From contig NZ_BBJJ01000021.1 in assembly GCF_000739815.1 (NCBI RefSeq), positions 1-64,000 of the forward strand: 64,000 nt of DNA. Direction: 5' to 3'. This document shows, piece by piece, positions 18,136-26,787 of the stretch (positions are counted from its first letter, which is position 1; each line of letters begins with the position of its first letter). Both the position numbers and the translations under genes were made by a program. The notes beneath the pieces are model-generated. The model was not told where the DNA came from and did no database searches. It saw only the letters and a list, made by a program, of their open reading frames with translations. This DNA comes from Paraburkholderia mimosarum LMG 23256 = NBRC 106338 (lineage in GTDB: Bacteria; Pseudomonadota; Gammaproteobacteria; Burkholderiales; Burkholderiaceae).

Positions 18136-18962
18136 AGCTGTCGAACAACAAAGCTCGCTATACCGGCTACGCCATCGTTCTGGCCGGCGCCGCGCTGATG
18201 TTCGCGCCGTTCTGGTTCATGTTCGTCTTCGCCACGCACACGAGTTCCGAGATTTTCTCGATGCCGCCGCCGCTTTGGTTCGGCAACGCGTTTCTCGACA
18301 ACATGGCGTCGCTCATGCATCACATTCCGTTCTGGCGCAATCTTGGCTGGAGCTTCTACACCGCCACGATTCAGACCTTGCTGACGCTGCTCGTCACCTC
18401 GATGGCCGGCTACGCGTTCGCGATGTACGAGTTCCGTTTCAAGAAGACGCTCTTTGCCGTTGCACTCACGGCCATGCTGGTGCCGCCGTTTCTCAGCATG
18501 ATTCCGACCTTCATGACGATGAACCTGCTCGGCTGGATCAACGAACCGCGTGCGCTGTACGTGCCCGGTGCGGCCGCTGCGCTCGGCGTGTTCCTGATGC
18601 GCCAGTACATTGCCGCTGCCATTCCGACCGACCTGATCGAGGCGGCGCGCATCGACGGCTGCGGCGAGTTCCGCATCTACTGGAGCATCGTGCTGCCGCT
18701 GCTCGGCCCGGCGCTGGGCACGCTTGGGCTCATCAGCTTCATTCAGGCGTGGAACAACTTTCTCTCGGCGCTCGTCGTGCTGCGTTCGCCTTCGATGTAC
18801 ACGCTGCCTCTCGCGCTGCGCATTTTGCAAAGCCCGACCAATTCGGACTGGGGCGCGGTGATGGCGGGGTCCGCGGTCGCTGTGCTGCCCTTGCTGGTGC
18901 TGTTCGCTTTCACTTCGCGGCGCTTGATCGACGGTTTGACGACCGGCGCTGTGAAGGCCTGA
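18132..18962 (+). CDS. Sugar ABC transporter permease (MalG/UgpE-type)
   Basis: Second pore subunit, 276 residues, with six membrane helices and the coupling loop EAARIDGCGEFRIYWSIVLP. Its ATG shares bases with the upstream stop (ATGA), indicating translational coupling and equal dosage. An in-frame ATG at 18045 lies inside the neighbour and gives a non-family leader. The C-terminal LIDGLTTGAVKA is standard for carbohydrate permeases. Confidence 0.93.
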   Translation: MKLSNNKARYTGYAIVLAGAALMFAPFWFMFVFATHTSSEIFSMPPPLWFGNAFLDNMASLMHHIPFWRNLGWSFYTATIQTLLTLLVTSMAGYAFAMYEFRFKKTLFAVALTAMLVPPFLSMIPTFMTMNLLGWINEPRALYVPGAAAALGVFLMRQYIAAAIPTDLIEAARIDGCGEFRIYWSIVLPLLGPALGTLGLISFIQAWNNFLSALVVLRSPSMYTLPLALRILQSPTNSDWGAVMAGSAVAVLPLLVLFAFTSRRLIDGLTTGAVKA

Positions 18963-18992
18963 GTTTCTCTTCTTTCAATTGCCGCCCAGTTG

Positions 18993-19006
18993 CGAAAGCG
19001 CTGGCG
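18993..19006. promoter_or_regulatory. Weak LacI-type operator-like site before GH1 gene
   Basis: CGAAAGCGCTGGCG keeps the GAAAGCGCT core of the 15636 site. It sits 23 bp before the glycosidase ATG, overlapping where an internal promoter or the ribosome site would be. Confidence 0.3.
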
Positions 19007-19028
19007 TGGCTAATCAGGATACCAAATT

Positions 19029-20366
19029 ATGTCGAAATTTCGATTCAAGGAAGACTTCGTCTGGGGCGTTGCCACCAGCTCGTACCAGATCGAAGGTGCA
19101 GCGCATGAGGATGGCCGTGGCGAGTCGATCTGGGACACGTTCTGCCGGGTGCCGGGCAAGGTCGTGAAAGGCGAGAGCGGTGATGTGGCGTGCGATCACT
19201 ACCATCGTTTCGAAGAAGATCTCGATCTGATGGCCGAGCTAGGCGTCAATGCCTATCGTTTCTCGATTGCATGGCCGCGCGTTCAACCCGATGGACGCGG
19301 TGCCTTCAACGAAAAAGGCATCGCGTTCTACGAACGTCTGGTAGACGGTTTGCTCAAGCGCGGCATCCAGCCGTTCGCGACGCTGTATCACTGGGACCTG
19401 CCGCAAGCGCTGCAGGCGGAACAAAACGGTTGGGAGAGCCGCGACACGGCTTATCGTTTCGCGGACTACGCACGCAAGATCGGCGCCGTGCTGGGCGACC
19501 GCGTGGCGTCGATCGCCACGCACAACGAGCCCTGGTGCACCGCGTGGCTCGGCAATGCAACGGGCTATTTCGCACCGGGCAACGCGGACCTGAAGAAAGC
19601 GGCCCACGTGGCCCATCATCTGCTGCTCTCGCACGGCCTCGCCGTGCAGGCGCTGCGCGCCGACGGCGTAAAGGCGCCGCTTGGAATCGTGCTCAACCAG
19701 TCACCGGCGCATGGCGCGACCGATGCGCCGGAGGACCTGGCCGCTGCGTCGCTCGAATATGCGAAGTTCGTGCGCTGGTACATGGACCCGATCTTCAAGG
19801 GTGAATATCCGGACGAAGCGCTCCAGTGGTATGGCGCGAACGGCCCGCAAGAGGTGATCCGCGAAGGCGACTTCGACATCATCGGCACGCCGCTGGACTT
19901 CCTCGGCATCAACTATTACACGCGCATTTTCGCGAGCGCTTGCGGCGAAAAGCGTCCGCCGGACGTTCACGGTTTCACGGACATGGACTGGGAAATCTAC
20001 CCGGAAGGCCTGACCGAACTGCTCACGAAGCTGAATGCCGAGTACGAGCTGCCGCCGATCTTCATCACCGAGAACGGCTGCGCGTCGAAGGACGTGCTCG
20101 AAAACGGCCGCGTGCAGGATACCGAACGCATCCGCTTCTACGATCTGCACCTCGCCGCACTGTCCGAGGCGGCGCAAAAGGGTGTCGATGTGGCCGGCTA
20201 TTTCGCATGGAGCCTGCTCGATAACTTCGAATGGGCGTCCGGTTACGACAAGCGTTTCGGCATGGTGTACGTCGATTACGAGACCCAGCGGCGCACGCTG
20301 AAGGACAGCGCGCACTGGTATAGCGAGGTCATCGCGGAGCATGCCGGCGCCGAGGCTTCGCGCTGA
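19029..20366 (+). CDS. Glycoside hydrolase family 1 beta-glucosidase
   Basis: 445 residues with no signal peptide, so cytoplasmic. The start FKEDFVWGVATSSYQIEGA is the GH1 N-terminal signature. The acid/base Glu is E167 in THNEPW and the nucleophile is E348 in ITENG; NYYTR and WSLLDNFEW complete the glycone site. It hydrolyses terminal beta-glucosides (also often galactosides or fucosides) with retention. Encoded inside an ABC importer operon, it probably splits an imported disaccharide such as cellobiose to monosaccharides. Length and active site are complete. Confidence 0.95.
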   Translation: MSKFRFKEDFVWGVATSSYQIEGAAHEDGRGESIWDTFCRVPGKVVKGESGDVACDHYHRFEEDLDLMAELGVNAYRFSIAWPRVQPDGRGAFNEKGIAFYERLVDGLLKRGIQPFATLYHWDLPQALQAEQNGWESRDTAYRFADYARKIGAVLGDRVASIATHNEPWCTAWLGNATGYFAPGNADLKKAAHVAHHLLLSHGLAVQALRADGVKAPLGIVLNQSPAHGATDAPEDLAAASLEYAKFVRWYMDPIFKGEYPDEALQWYGANGPQEVIREGDFDIIGTPLDFLGINYYTRIFASACGEKRPPDVHGFTDMDWEIYPEGLTELLTKLNAEYELPPIFITENGCASKDVLENGRVQDTERIRFYDLHLAALSEAAQKGVDVAGYFAWSLLDNFEWASGYDKRFGMVYVDYETQRRTLKDSAHWYSEVIAEHAGAEASR

Positions 20367-20478
20367 CGCGCTCACGCACAAAGGCGCACCGTAACCCGCG
20401 TGAGGAACGCCGCAGCAGGGCGACCGCACGGCAACCTCGCGCGGGACTGCAAGCAATAGCACTAAGGAGGACGTATCA

Positions 20479-21609
20479 ATGGGCGAACTCGTATTGCGTA
20501 ACGTCGTCAAGACGTACGGCGAAGGTCCGCAGATCATTCAGGGCATCGACCTGCACATTCCGGACGGTCAGTTCACGGTTTTCGTTGGACCTTCCGGTTG
20601 CGGGAAGTCGACCATGCTACGCATGATCGCCGGGCTCGAGGAGGTGAGCGGCGGTGACATCCTGATCGACGGCATCCGCGTCAACGATCTGCAGCCTGTG
20701 GATCGCGGCGTGTCGATGGTGTTCCAGAGCTATGCGCTGTATCCGCATATGACGGTTGCGCAAAACATGGGCTTTTCGCTGAAGCTCTCGGGCAAGTCGA
20801 AGCGCGAAGTGAGCGAGGTGGTGGGGCGTGCCGCCGAGATCCTGCAAATCACGCACCTGCTCGATCGCAAGCCCAAGGCGCTTTCCGGCGGTCAGCGGCA
20901 ACGCGTGGCGATCGGCCGTGCGATCGTGCGCAAGCCACGCGTGTTCCTGTTCGACGAACCGCTCTCGAATCTCGATGCGGCGTTGCGCGTGCAGATGCGC
21001 ATCGAACTCGCGAAACTGCACCGCGAACTGGGTACGACGATGATTTACGTCACGCACGATCAGGTCGAGGCGATGACGCTGGGCGAGCAGATCGTCGTGT
21101 TCAACAAGGGCAAGATCGAGCAGACGGGCGCGCCGCTCGACTTGTATGACCGGCCTGCGAACCGCTTCGTAGGCGGCTTTATCGGCTCCCCGCAGATGAA
21201 CATGCTCGCCGCAACAGTCGTGGCGCACAACGGTGTGCAGACGGTGCTGGCGCTCGCGGGCGTGAGCCACCGCATCGCGCTGACGGGCCGTCCGGATCGC
21301 GCGCTCAACGGCGAACTGACGCTAGGCGTGCGCGCCGAACATCTGAGCGTCGGGCCCGTGGACGAAGGCATCGCCGCTCGCGTGGAACTGGTCGAGCATC
21401 TGGGCGATGTCTCCATCCTGCACGCGCGGCTCGATGGCATGGCGCACGCCATTGCGCTCAAGCTCGACAAGAAGGACGCGCAGTACGAGCCCGGCGAACG
21501 TATTGGCATCAAGGTGCCGTCGTCGTCGGTCACGCTGTTCGACGCGAAGGGCGAAGCGGTGGTGTTCGAGCACCGCGCAGTCGGGGAGAACGTTCGAGCC
21601 GTCGTTTGA
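20479..21609 (+). CDS. Sugar ABC transporter ATP-binding protein (UgpC/MsmK-type)
   Basis: 376-residue ATPase. Walker A GPSGCGKST is followed by signature LSGGQRQRVAIGRAIVR, Walker B VFLFDEPLSNLDA and switch VTHDQVEAM. The C-terminal MalK-type TOBE domain runs from about residue 240 (LGVRAEHLSVGPVDEGIAAR). An ideal ribosome site (taaggagg) precedes the ATG. Last gene of the first sugar unit, it completes an importer otherwise lacking an ATPase. Similar ATPases can serve several importers, so cross-use with the second system is possible. Confidence 0.93.
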   Translation: MGELVLRNVVKTYGEGPQIIQGIDLHIPDGQFTVFVGPSGCGKSTMLRMIAGLEEVSGGDILIDGIRVNDLQPVDRGVSMVFQSYALYPHMTVAQNMGFSLKLSGKSKREVSEVVGRAAEILQITHLLDRKPKALSGGQRQRVAIGRAIVRKPRVFLFDEPLSNLDAALRVQMRIELAKLHRELGTTMIYVTHDQVEAMTLGEQIVVFNKGKIEQTGAPLDLYDRPANRFVGGFIGSPQMNMLAATVVAHNGVQTVLALAGVSHRIALTGRPDRALNGELTLGVRAEHLSVGPVDEGIAARVELVEHLGDVSILHARLDGMAHAIALKLDKKDAQYEPGERIGIKVPSSSVTLFDAKGEAVVFEHRAVGENVRAVV

Positions 21610-22585
21610 TGGGCCCGATCGCGAAGGGGGAGCGTGCGATGGCGAACAAGGGGTGGACGAAGGACGATTGCGGATCCGCTGGGAAGGCAGGGTCCGCGAA
21701 CGGCCCGGCGCCGGACGGCGCGATTGCCGCAGCGGACTGGGAGCGTTGCGCTGCTGGGCCCGCGCGGCAAGCGGATGGCAGGGGCGATGGAGAAGTACGG
21801 CAAAAACTGCGCGTGCCACTGCACGCGTGCATCGTGCATTTCGACGCCGAGCCTACGTCGGAGCCACCTGTTCTGGATTACCCGGAGCCGCACGCCTGAC
21901 TAACGCAAATGGGGTACGGCAGGAAATTATGTTCGTCGCGAACGGGGCTTATGAATTTTGTTACCGTCCGTCTAACGTTAGGCGCAACGGCGCTACCCTT
22001 CGAGCAGTTCGCCCCATTCTCGTGCCTTGCGGGACGGGCTGCGGGGCGGGATTCGACCGGGTGCCCGGCAATTCGTCGAGCCTGGGTAAACCCCGCATGG
22101 CGGCACCGGCAGGCTGCATTTAACATCAAATAACGTTAAGGGTAACGTTATTGTGTTAGTGCTTAATCGGCGGCGCGCAGCGAAAGCAACCCTCCTTGCG
22201 GCAGCGACCGGAGCGCCGCGCGGGCCGAACACCGCCATGTAGGCACTCCGCCGGCACTCAACAGACCCGGTTGTCATGCCCCGCGAACCGGCCGACGATC
22301 AGCCGGACCGCACACGGGCCTCACAAAATGTAGCAATTATATGAAAGCGCATGGACCGCCGGGGTATCTTCGGACGAAAGATGTTACCGGTAAAAACCCG
22401 TACTGCTGAATGCATACGCCACTTGAGTGATTCAGCGGCGCTGGCGTTCCGGGCGCGTTTCAGGCAGCAAACCGTTGGACAAGGTAAGCCAAAGAACCAT
22501 CTGGCCGCGAAGCGAAAAATTGGTTGTGCACGCAACGACCAGATGCAATAAGATTCCGTTTGATTTTTGATGGGTGGAGAGCGTC
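21610..22585. other. Non-coding interval with duplicated promoter-like element
   Basis: 976 bp with no gene I can support; several short frames lack ribosome sites and family features. The notable content is TAACGTTA at 21973-21980 and the tandem pair at 22131-22150, embedded in a stretch closely matching the promoter of the second sugar importer. TGAAAGCGC, half of the other LacI operator, is at 22342. The region looks like a remnant of an older copy of sugar-operon control DNA. Confidence 0.5.
22131..22150. promoter_or_regulatory. Orphan tandem operator TAACGTTA-N4-TAACGTTA
   Basis: TAACGTTAAGGGTAACGTTA differs by one base from 24438-24457. The homology extends left through ttaacatca. No sugar gene follows; the next gene is the antitoxin 435 bp away. 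Confidence 0.6.
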
Positions 22586-22816
22586 ATGGAAAAGCGAGTA
22601 TCGAAGGCCATTTTCAAGTCCCGGGCGTGCGAGCTGTTCCGCCAGGTCGAAACACTGGGCGAAACGGTCATCGTGACGGACCGGGGGCAACCCACCATTG
22701 AGATCCGACCCTACCGTAGCAAGGACGAGAATCCGCTCGAATTGCTGCGTGCGTCGATCACGCATTTCAATTTCAAGCATGCGCTTGCACGGGTAGCGGC
22801 TGAGCAGGAAGAGTAA
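22586..22816 (+). CDS. Type II antitoxin, Phd/YefM-like
   Basis: 76 residues. KAIFKSRACELFRQVETLGE followed by VIVTDRGQPTIEIRPY matches the Phd/YefM DNA-binding fold (substrate-like K-x-R...V..TG..V.VT..G.P). The C-terminal tail (LLRASITHFNFKHALARVA) would wrap the toxin. Start ATG at 22586, with tggagag upstream. The stop overlaps the toxin start by one base (TAATG), typical of antitoxin-toxin coupling and autoregulation. Confidence 0.85.
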   Translation: MEKRVSKAIFKSRACELFRQVETLGETVIVTDRGQPTIEIRPYRSKDENPLELLRASITHFNFKHALARVAAEQEE

Positions 22817-23205
22817 TGATCACGCTGGACACGCTTGCACTGGTGTGCTGGCTCGGCAGGCAAAAAGCGCTGAGTCAGGCTGCACACGATGCGATCGACC
22901 GGGAGCTGGACGGCGGCGAGATTCTCATCTCGGCGATCAGCGCGCTCGAAATCGCGGAGTTCGTGAAGGCCGGCAGCCTCGGGCTCTCAATGGACGCGCG
23001 AAGCTGGCTCTCCACCTTTTTGAAACTGGACGGTGTGCGCCTGATTCCAGTCGATCTGGAAATTGCGTTCAGAGCGGCAACGTTGCCGCCGGTGCTCACG
23101 TCGCATCAAAGGCTGATCGTCGCGACGGCCCGCACGCATGGCGGCGCGCTCGTGACCTCCGACGCGAAGGTGCGCGCTTCGACTTACGTCGAAACGATCT
23201 GGTGA
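22816..23205 (+). CDS. PIN-domain toxin, VapC-like
   Basis: 129 residues with the PIN nuclease pattern: D5 (ITLDTLALV), E45 (SALEIAEFV) and D116 (LVTSD). The third canonical acid, normally in DPADR or DPFDR, is replaced: the text reads LTSHQRLIVATA with Q98 at that place. VapC toxins cleave tRNA or rRNA using these acids and Mg2+. Loss of one may weaken or abolish activity, so this could be a tamed toxin. The gene's last 22 bp overlap the convergent LacI gene's end. Confidence 0.82.
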   Translation: MITLDTLALVCWLGRQKALSQAAHDAIDRELDGGEILISAISALEIAEFVKAGSLGLSMDARSWLSTFLKLDGVRLIPVDLEIAFRAATLPPVLTSHQRLIVATARTHGGALVTSDAKVRASTYVETIW

Positions 23206-24260
23206 CGTGAGCGGCGGTGACGCGTCTTGACCGGCCCGGTCGAGTCGCGCACCACCAGCTCCGCCGGCAGTGTGATGCGCTGCGAGGCGGCGTCGATGCC
23301 GGCGATTTGCGCGAGCAGCGTATTGACCGCGGAGCGCGCCATTTGCTGGAACGGCTGACGAATGGTAGTGAGTGCAGGATGAAACTGCTCGGACATGGGA
23401 ATGTCGTCGAAACCGATCACGGAAATGTCGTCGGGCACGCGCAGGCCCGCTTCCCTGATTGCGGCGATCACGCCGAATGCGCTTTGGTCGTTGGCCGTGA
23501 ATATTGCGGTGGGCGGGTCGGCGAGATTGAGCAGGTCGAACGTGACGTCGAACGCCATCATTTGCGAAAGATCGCCCGCGGCCACCAGCGCGTCTTCGCG
23601 GGGGAGGCCGAGCCGGGCCAGCGTGTCGCGATAGCCGCGTTGACGGTCGCGCACGCCTTCGATCGTTTCGTCGCCCGCGAGAAACGCGATGCGTTTGTGG
23701 CCGAGTTCCGCGAGATGCTCGACCGCGAGACAGGCGCCGCCGTAATTGTCGACCGACACCGACGGAAAGCCCGTGAGCGTGCCGCGTTGATCGACTACCA
23801 CCACCGGGACCTTGGCCGTGGCGAGCGCTTCGAGGCAGAGCGATTCGCGCGGCAGGATGGCGAGAATGCCGTCCGAGAATTGCTGGATCAAGCCGAGCAG
23901 GTCGTGATGCGTATGGCGGTCTTCGTCGAACACGGTGTACACCAGCATTTCCATGCCCGCGCCGCGCGCCGCACGGCCCGCGCCGAGCACCAGCTCACTC
24001 GAGAACTGCGTGTCGAGCGTGGGCGTGATGATGCCGATGATGCCGTTGCGTCCGCCGGAAAGTTTTTGCGCGGTGCGGTTGACGACGTAACCGATGTCCG
24101 AAGCGATTCGCAGCACCTCGTCGCGCGTCTCGCGGGATACGCCCGGGCGTCCGTTGAGCGCGCGCGACGCGGTCATCTGCGATACCCCCGCAAGCTTGGC
24201 GACGTGCTCAAGCGTGGGAGTTTGCCTTGCCATGCGTGGTGTGGGCTTACGAGAAGTCAT
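23184..24260 (-). CDS. LacI-family transcriptional regulator of the second sugar importer
   Basis: 358 residues. HTH: TLEHVAKLAGVSQMTASRAL; hinge helix: RTAQKLSGGRNG. The effector domain carries SVSVDNYGGACLAVEHLAEL and VIGFDDIPMSEQFHPALTTI. The layout is that of GntR/GalR-type LacI proteins. Start at 24260 (MTSRKPTPRMARQ); an ATG at 24233 is also possible. It is divergent from the second sugar importer, and TAACGTTA sites lie between them. TGACGTTA at 24278-24285, directly upstream of its own start, suggests autoregulation. The 3' end overlaps the toxin gene. Confidence 0.92.
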   Translation of the reverse strand: MTSRKPTPRMARQTPTLEHVAKLAGVSQMTASRALNGRPGVSRETRDEVLRIASDIGYVVNRTAQKLSGGRNGIIGIITPTLDTQFSSELVLGAGRAARGAGMEMLVYTVFDEDRHTHHDLLGLIQQFSDGILAILPRESLCLEALATAKVPVVVVDQRGTLTGFPSVSVDNYGGACLAVEHLAELGHKRIAFLAGDETIEGVRDRQRGYRDTLARLGLPREDALVAAGDLSQMMAFDVTFDLLNLADPPTAIFTANDQSAFGVIAAIREAGLRVPDDISVIGFDDIPMSEQFHPALTTIRQPFQQMARSAVNTLLAQIAGIDAASQRITLPAELVVRDSTGPVKTRHRRSRHQIVST

Positions 24261-24437
24261 GTCTGCGAGGGCTCGAATGACGTTAGCGATACCGTTTACA
24301 TGCCGGCTATTCTATCAGAAGCGCGTTCGTTCGACCGCCTGAGAGCGAGCCGACTTTGCGCGTGACGCAAGCTCCGGCGCGGTGCGCACCAGGAAAATCC
24401 CGCATAGCCGGAGTTCAGATGCGGGATTAACATCACT

Positions 24438-24457
24438 TAACGTTAAGGCTAACGTTA
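24438..24457. promoter_or_regulatory. Tandem LacI-type operator TAACGTTA-N4-TAACGTTA
   Basis: Two identical 8-bp palindromes with 12-bp centre-to-centre spacing, 54 bp upstream of the binding-protein ATG in the divergent promoter region. TAACGTTA with a central CG fits LacI-family half-site logic. The same doublet recurs at 22131-22150. Confidence 0.65.
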
Positions 24458-24510
24458 AACCGTCGGATAGTTCAGGTAGCTCTCAAATATTCAGAAGAGG
24501 GGACACAAAC

Positions 24511-25806
24511 ATGGCGTACCCAGGTTTCTCCAAGGCGCGTGCGATTGCCGGCGCCGCGGCACTGTTGTTTTCGGTTTCTGTGGTCGTTTCGAACGCCGTA
24601 GCGGCGGAGGCCAGGACGATCACGGTCTGGGATCAGCAGACCAATGCGTCGTCGAGCAAGATCATTCGCGACGCTTCGGACCGGTTCGAAAAATCGGTGC
24701 CGGGTTACAAGGTCGAGAATTCGCACGTCCTGAACGAGGCCTACAAGACGAAGCTGAAGGTTGCATTCGGTGCCAACCAGCCGCCGTGCGTGTTCGAGAA
24801 CTGGGGCGGCGGCGGCCTGCACGAATACGTGAAATCAGGCCAGATCGTCGATCTCACGCCGTACCTCAGCAAGGATCCGGCGTATCGCAACCGCTTCATG
24901 CAGTCGTCGTGGAATGTCACGACGTTCGACGGCAAGACCTACGGTGTGGCTGCCGAAAACGCAGCGGCCGCGGTGATCTTCTACAACAAGGAAGTTTTCA
25001 AAAAGTACGGCATCACGCCGCCGAAGACGTGGGATGAACTGATGCACGTCGTCGACGTGCTCAAGCAGCACAACGTGGCAGCGTTCTCGCTTGCGAACAA
25101 GAACAAATGGACCGGTTCGATGTACTACATGTACCTCGTCGACCGTATCGGCGGTCCGCAGGTCGTGAGCGACGCGATCGCAGGCAAGGGCAAGGGCTTC
25201 GAAGATCCGGCGTTCATCGAAGCCGGCAAGCGCATTCAGGAACTCGTGAAGGCTGGCGCGTTCGCGCCGGGCATCAACGGTCTCGATTACGACTCGGGCG
25301 CGTCGCGCCGTCTGCTGTACTCGGGCAAGGCTGCAATGGAGCTGATGGGCGCCTGGGAGGCTTCGACGATCGCCAACGAAAATCCGGGCTTCTCGAAGGA
25401 TCTCGACTTCTTCCCGTTCCCGAGCGTGCCGGGTGGCAAGGGCGACCCGCGCGACCTGATCGGCACGGTGGGCGATGGCTTCCTGAGCATCTCGGCCGAG
25501 TGCAAGACGCCGGACGCCGCGTTCAAACTGATCCAGGCACTCACCGACGACCAGGCCATGCAGGCACGCGCTTCGGATGACCATAAGCTTCCGCCGGTCA
25601 ACAACGTCAAGATCGCCGATCCGTTCACGCAGCGTCTGCAGCAAATGCTCGCCGCCGCTCCGAGCGTGCAGCTCTGGTACGACCAGGCGCTGCCGCCGGC
25701 GCTCGGCGAACTGCACAAGGACACGACGCAGGCGCTGTTCGGTCTGTCGCTGACGCCCGAAGCCGCCGCGCAGCAAATGGAAGCCGCTTCGAAGAAGGGC
25801 GGTTAA
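24511..25806 (+). CDS. Sugar ABC transporter substrate-binding protein
   Basis: 431-residue periplasmic receptor. The signal peptide runs to about residue 31 (GAAALLFSVSVVVSNAVAAE). The mature protein is of the SBP_bac_1 sugar class: ITVWDQQTNASSSKII, FENWGGGGLHEYVKSGQIVD, MELMGAWEASTIANENPGF. The ATG at 24511 follows agagggg. First gene of an operon with two permeases, an ATPase, a GH3 enzyme and xylose-dehydrogenase-like genes. The ligand is probably a xylo- or gluco-oligosaccharide, by context only. Confidence 0.92.
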   Translation: MAYPGFSKARAIAGAAALLFSVSVVVSNAVAAEARTITVWDQQTNASSSKIIRDASDRFEKSVPGYKVENSHVLNEAYKTKLKVAFGANQPPCVFENWGGGGLHEYVKSGQIVDLTPYLSKDPAYRNRFMQSSWNVTTFDGKTYGVAAENAAAAVIFYNKEVFKKYGITPPKTWDELMHVVDVLKQHNVAAFSLANKNKWTGSMYYMYLVDRIGGPQVVSDAIAGKGKGFEDPAFIEAGKRIQELVKAGAFAPGINGLDYDSGASRRLLYSGKAAMELMGAWEASTIANENPGFSKDLDFFPFPSVPGGKGDPRDLIGTVGDGFLSISAECKTPDAAFKLIQALTDDQAMQARASDDHKLPPVNNVKIADPFTQRLQQMLAAAPSVQLWYDQALPPALGELHKDTTQALFGLSLTPEAAAQQMEAASKKGG

Positions 25807-25866
25807 TCTCCAGTCCTAAGGAAATGTCAGGGCGGCGCCGCGAGGTGCCGCCCGGCATAAAAGCTC

Positions 25867-26784
25867 GTGAATATCGCACTTTCCGCTACACCCGAACGCC
25901 GGCTGAAGCTTTCATCGCAAACGCTCGTGACGGTCGTGTTCCTTGCGCCTGCGCTGCTGCTGCTGGCCATATTTCTGCTCTATCCGCTCGTCTCCAGCCT
26001 GCGGCTGTCGCTGCTCGACTGGAATGGCCTCGGCAACACCGCGCGCTATACCGGGCTCGCGAACTGGGCGCGGCTCGCCCACGACACGGTGTTCTGGCAA
26101 TCGCTCAAGAACAACGTGATTCTTGCCGTCGCCTCGATCGTCATCCAGCTTCCTGTCGCGCTCGCGCTCGCCGTGCTGCTCGAAAAGGCCGGCCGTGGAT
26201 CGCGCGTGCTCAAGGTGCTTTATTTCCTGCCGCTGCTCATGTCGAGCGTGGCCATCGGCGTACTGTTCAAGCAAATCTACGATCCCAATTTCGGTCCGCT
26301 CAACGTCGCGCTGCAGGCATTCGGGCTCGATGGCATCGCGAAGGACTGGCTGGGCGACCCGCATTTTTCGCTGGGTGCGACCATTGCCGTGATCATCTGG
26401 CAGAATGCGCCTTTCTACATGATCCTGTTCCTCGCGGGGCTCTCGTCGATGCCGGCCGAAGTCAACGAGGCGGCGCTGCTCGACGGCGCTTCGGAGTGGA
26501 CCATTTTCTGGCGCATCAAGCTGCCGCATCTGCAAGGCACGGTGCGCACCGCGGTGATCCTTTCCGTGCTCGGTTCGCTGCGTTACTTCGATCTCGTCTT
26601 CGTCATGACCGGAGGCGGCCCCGAGGGTTCGTCCGAGGTGATGGCCACCTACATGTATCGCACGGTGTTCAGTTCGTTCCAGCTCGGCTACGGCAGCACC
26701 ATCGGCTCGGCGATGTTCCTGATCGTCATCACGGTCGCGGCGGTGTCGATGTATTTCACCCGTCGTTATGCAACCGAGGTCTGA
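25867..26784 (+). CDS. Sugar ABC transporter permease (MalF-type)
   Basis: 305-residue inner-membrane subunit starting at GTG (25867). Six helices begin with LVTVVFLAPALLLLAIFLLY. The EAA coupling loop is EVNEAALLDGASEWTIFWRI. It is 60 bp after the binding protein and 3 bp before the second permease, which supports one transcript. No in-frame ATG precedes the first helix. Confidence 0.92.
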   Translation: MNIALSATPERRLKLSSQTLVTVVFLAPALLLLAIFLLYPLVSSLRLSLLDWNGLGNTARYTGLANWARLAHDTVFWQSLKNNVILAVASIVIQLPVALALAVLLEKAGRGSRVLKVLYFLPLLMSSVAIGVLFKQIYDPNFGPLNVALQAFGLDGIAKDWLGDPHFSLGATIAVIIWQNAPFYMILFLAGLSSMPAEVNEAALLDGASEWTIFWRIKLPHLQGTVRTAVILSVLGSLRYFDLVFVMTGGGPEGSSEVMATYMYRTVFSSFQLGYGSTIGSAMFLIVITVAAVSMYFTRRYATEV

Positions 26785-26787
26785 ACC

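Noticed and set aside
21606..21899. 97-codon frame just after the first ATPase
   Set aside because: Gly/Ala/Asp-rich translation with no family resemblance and no convincing independent ribosome site.
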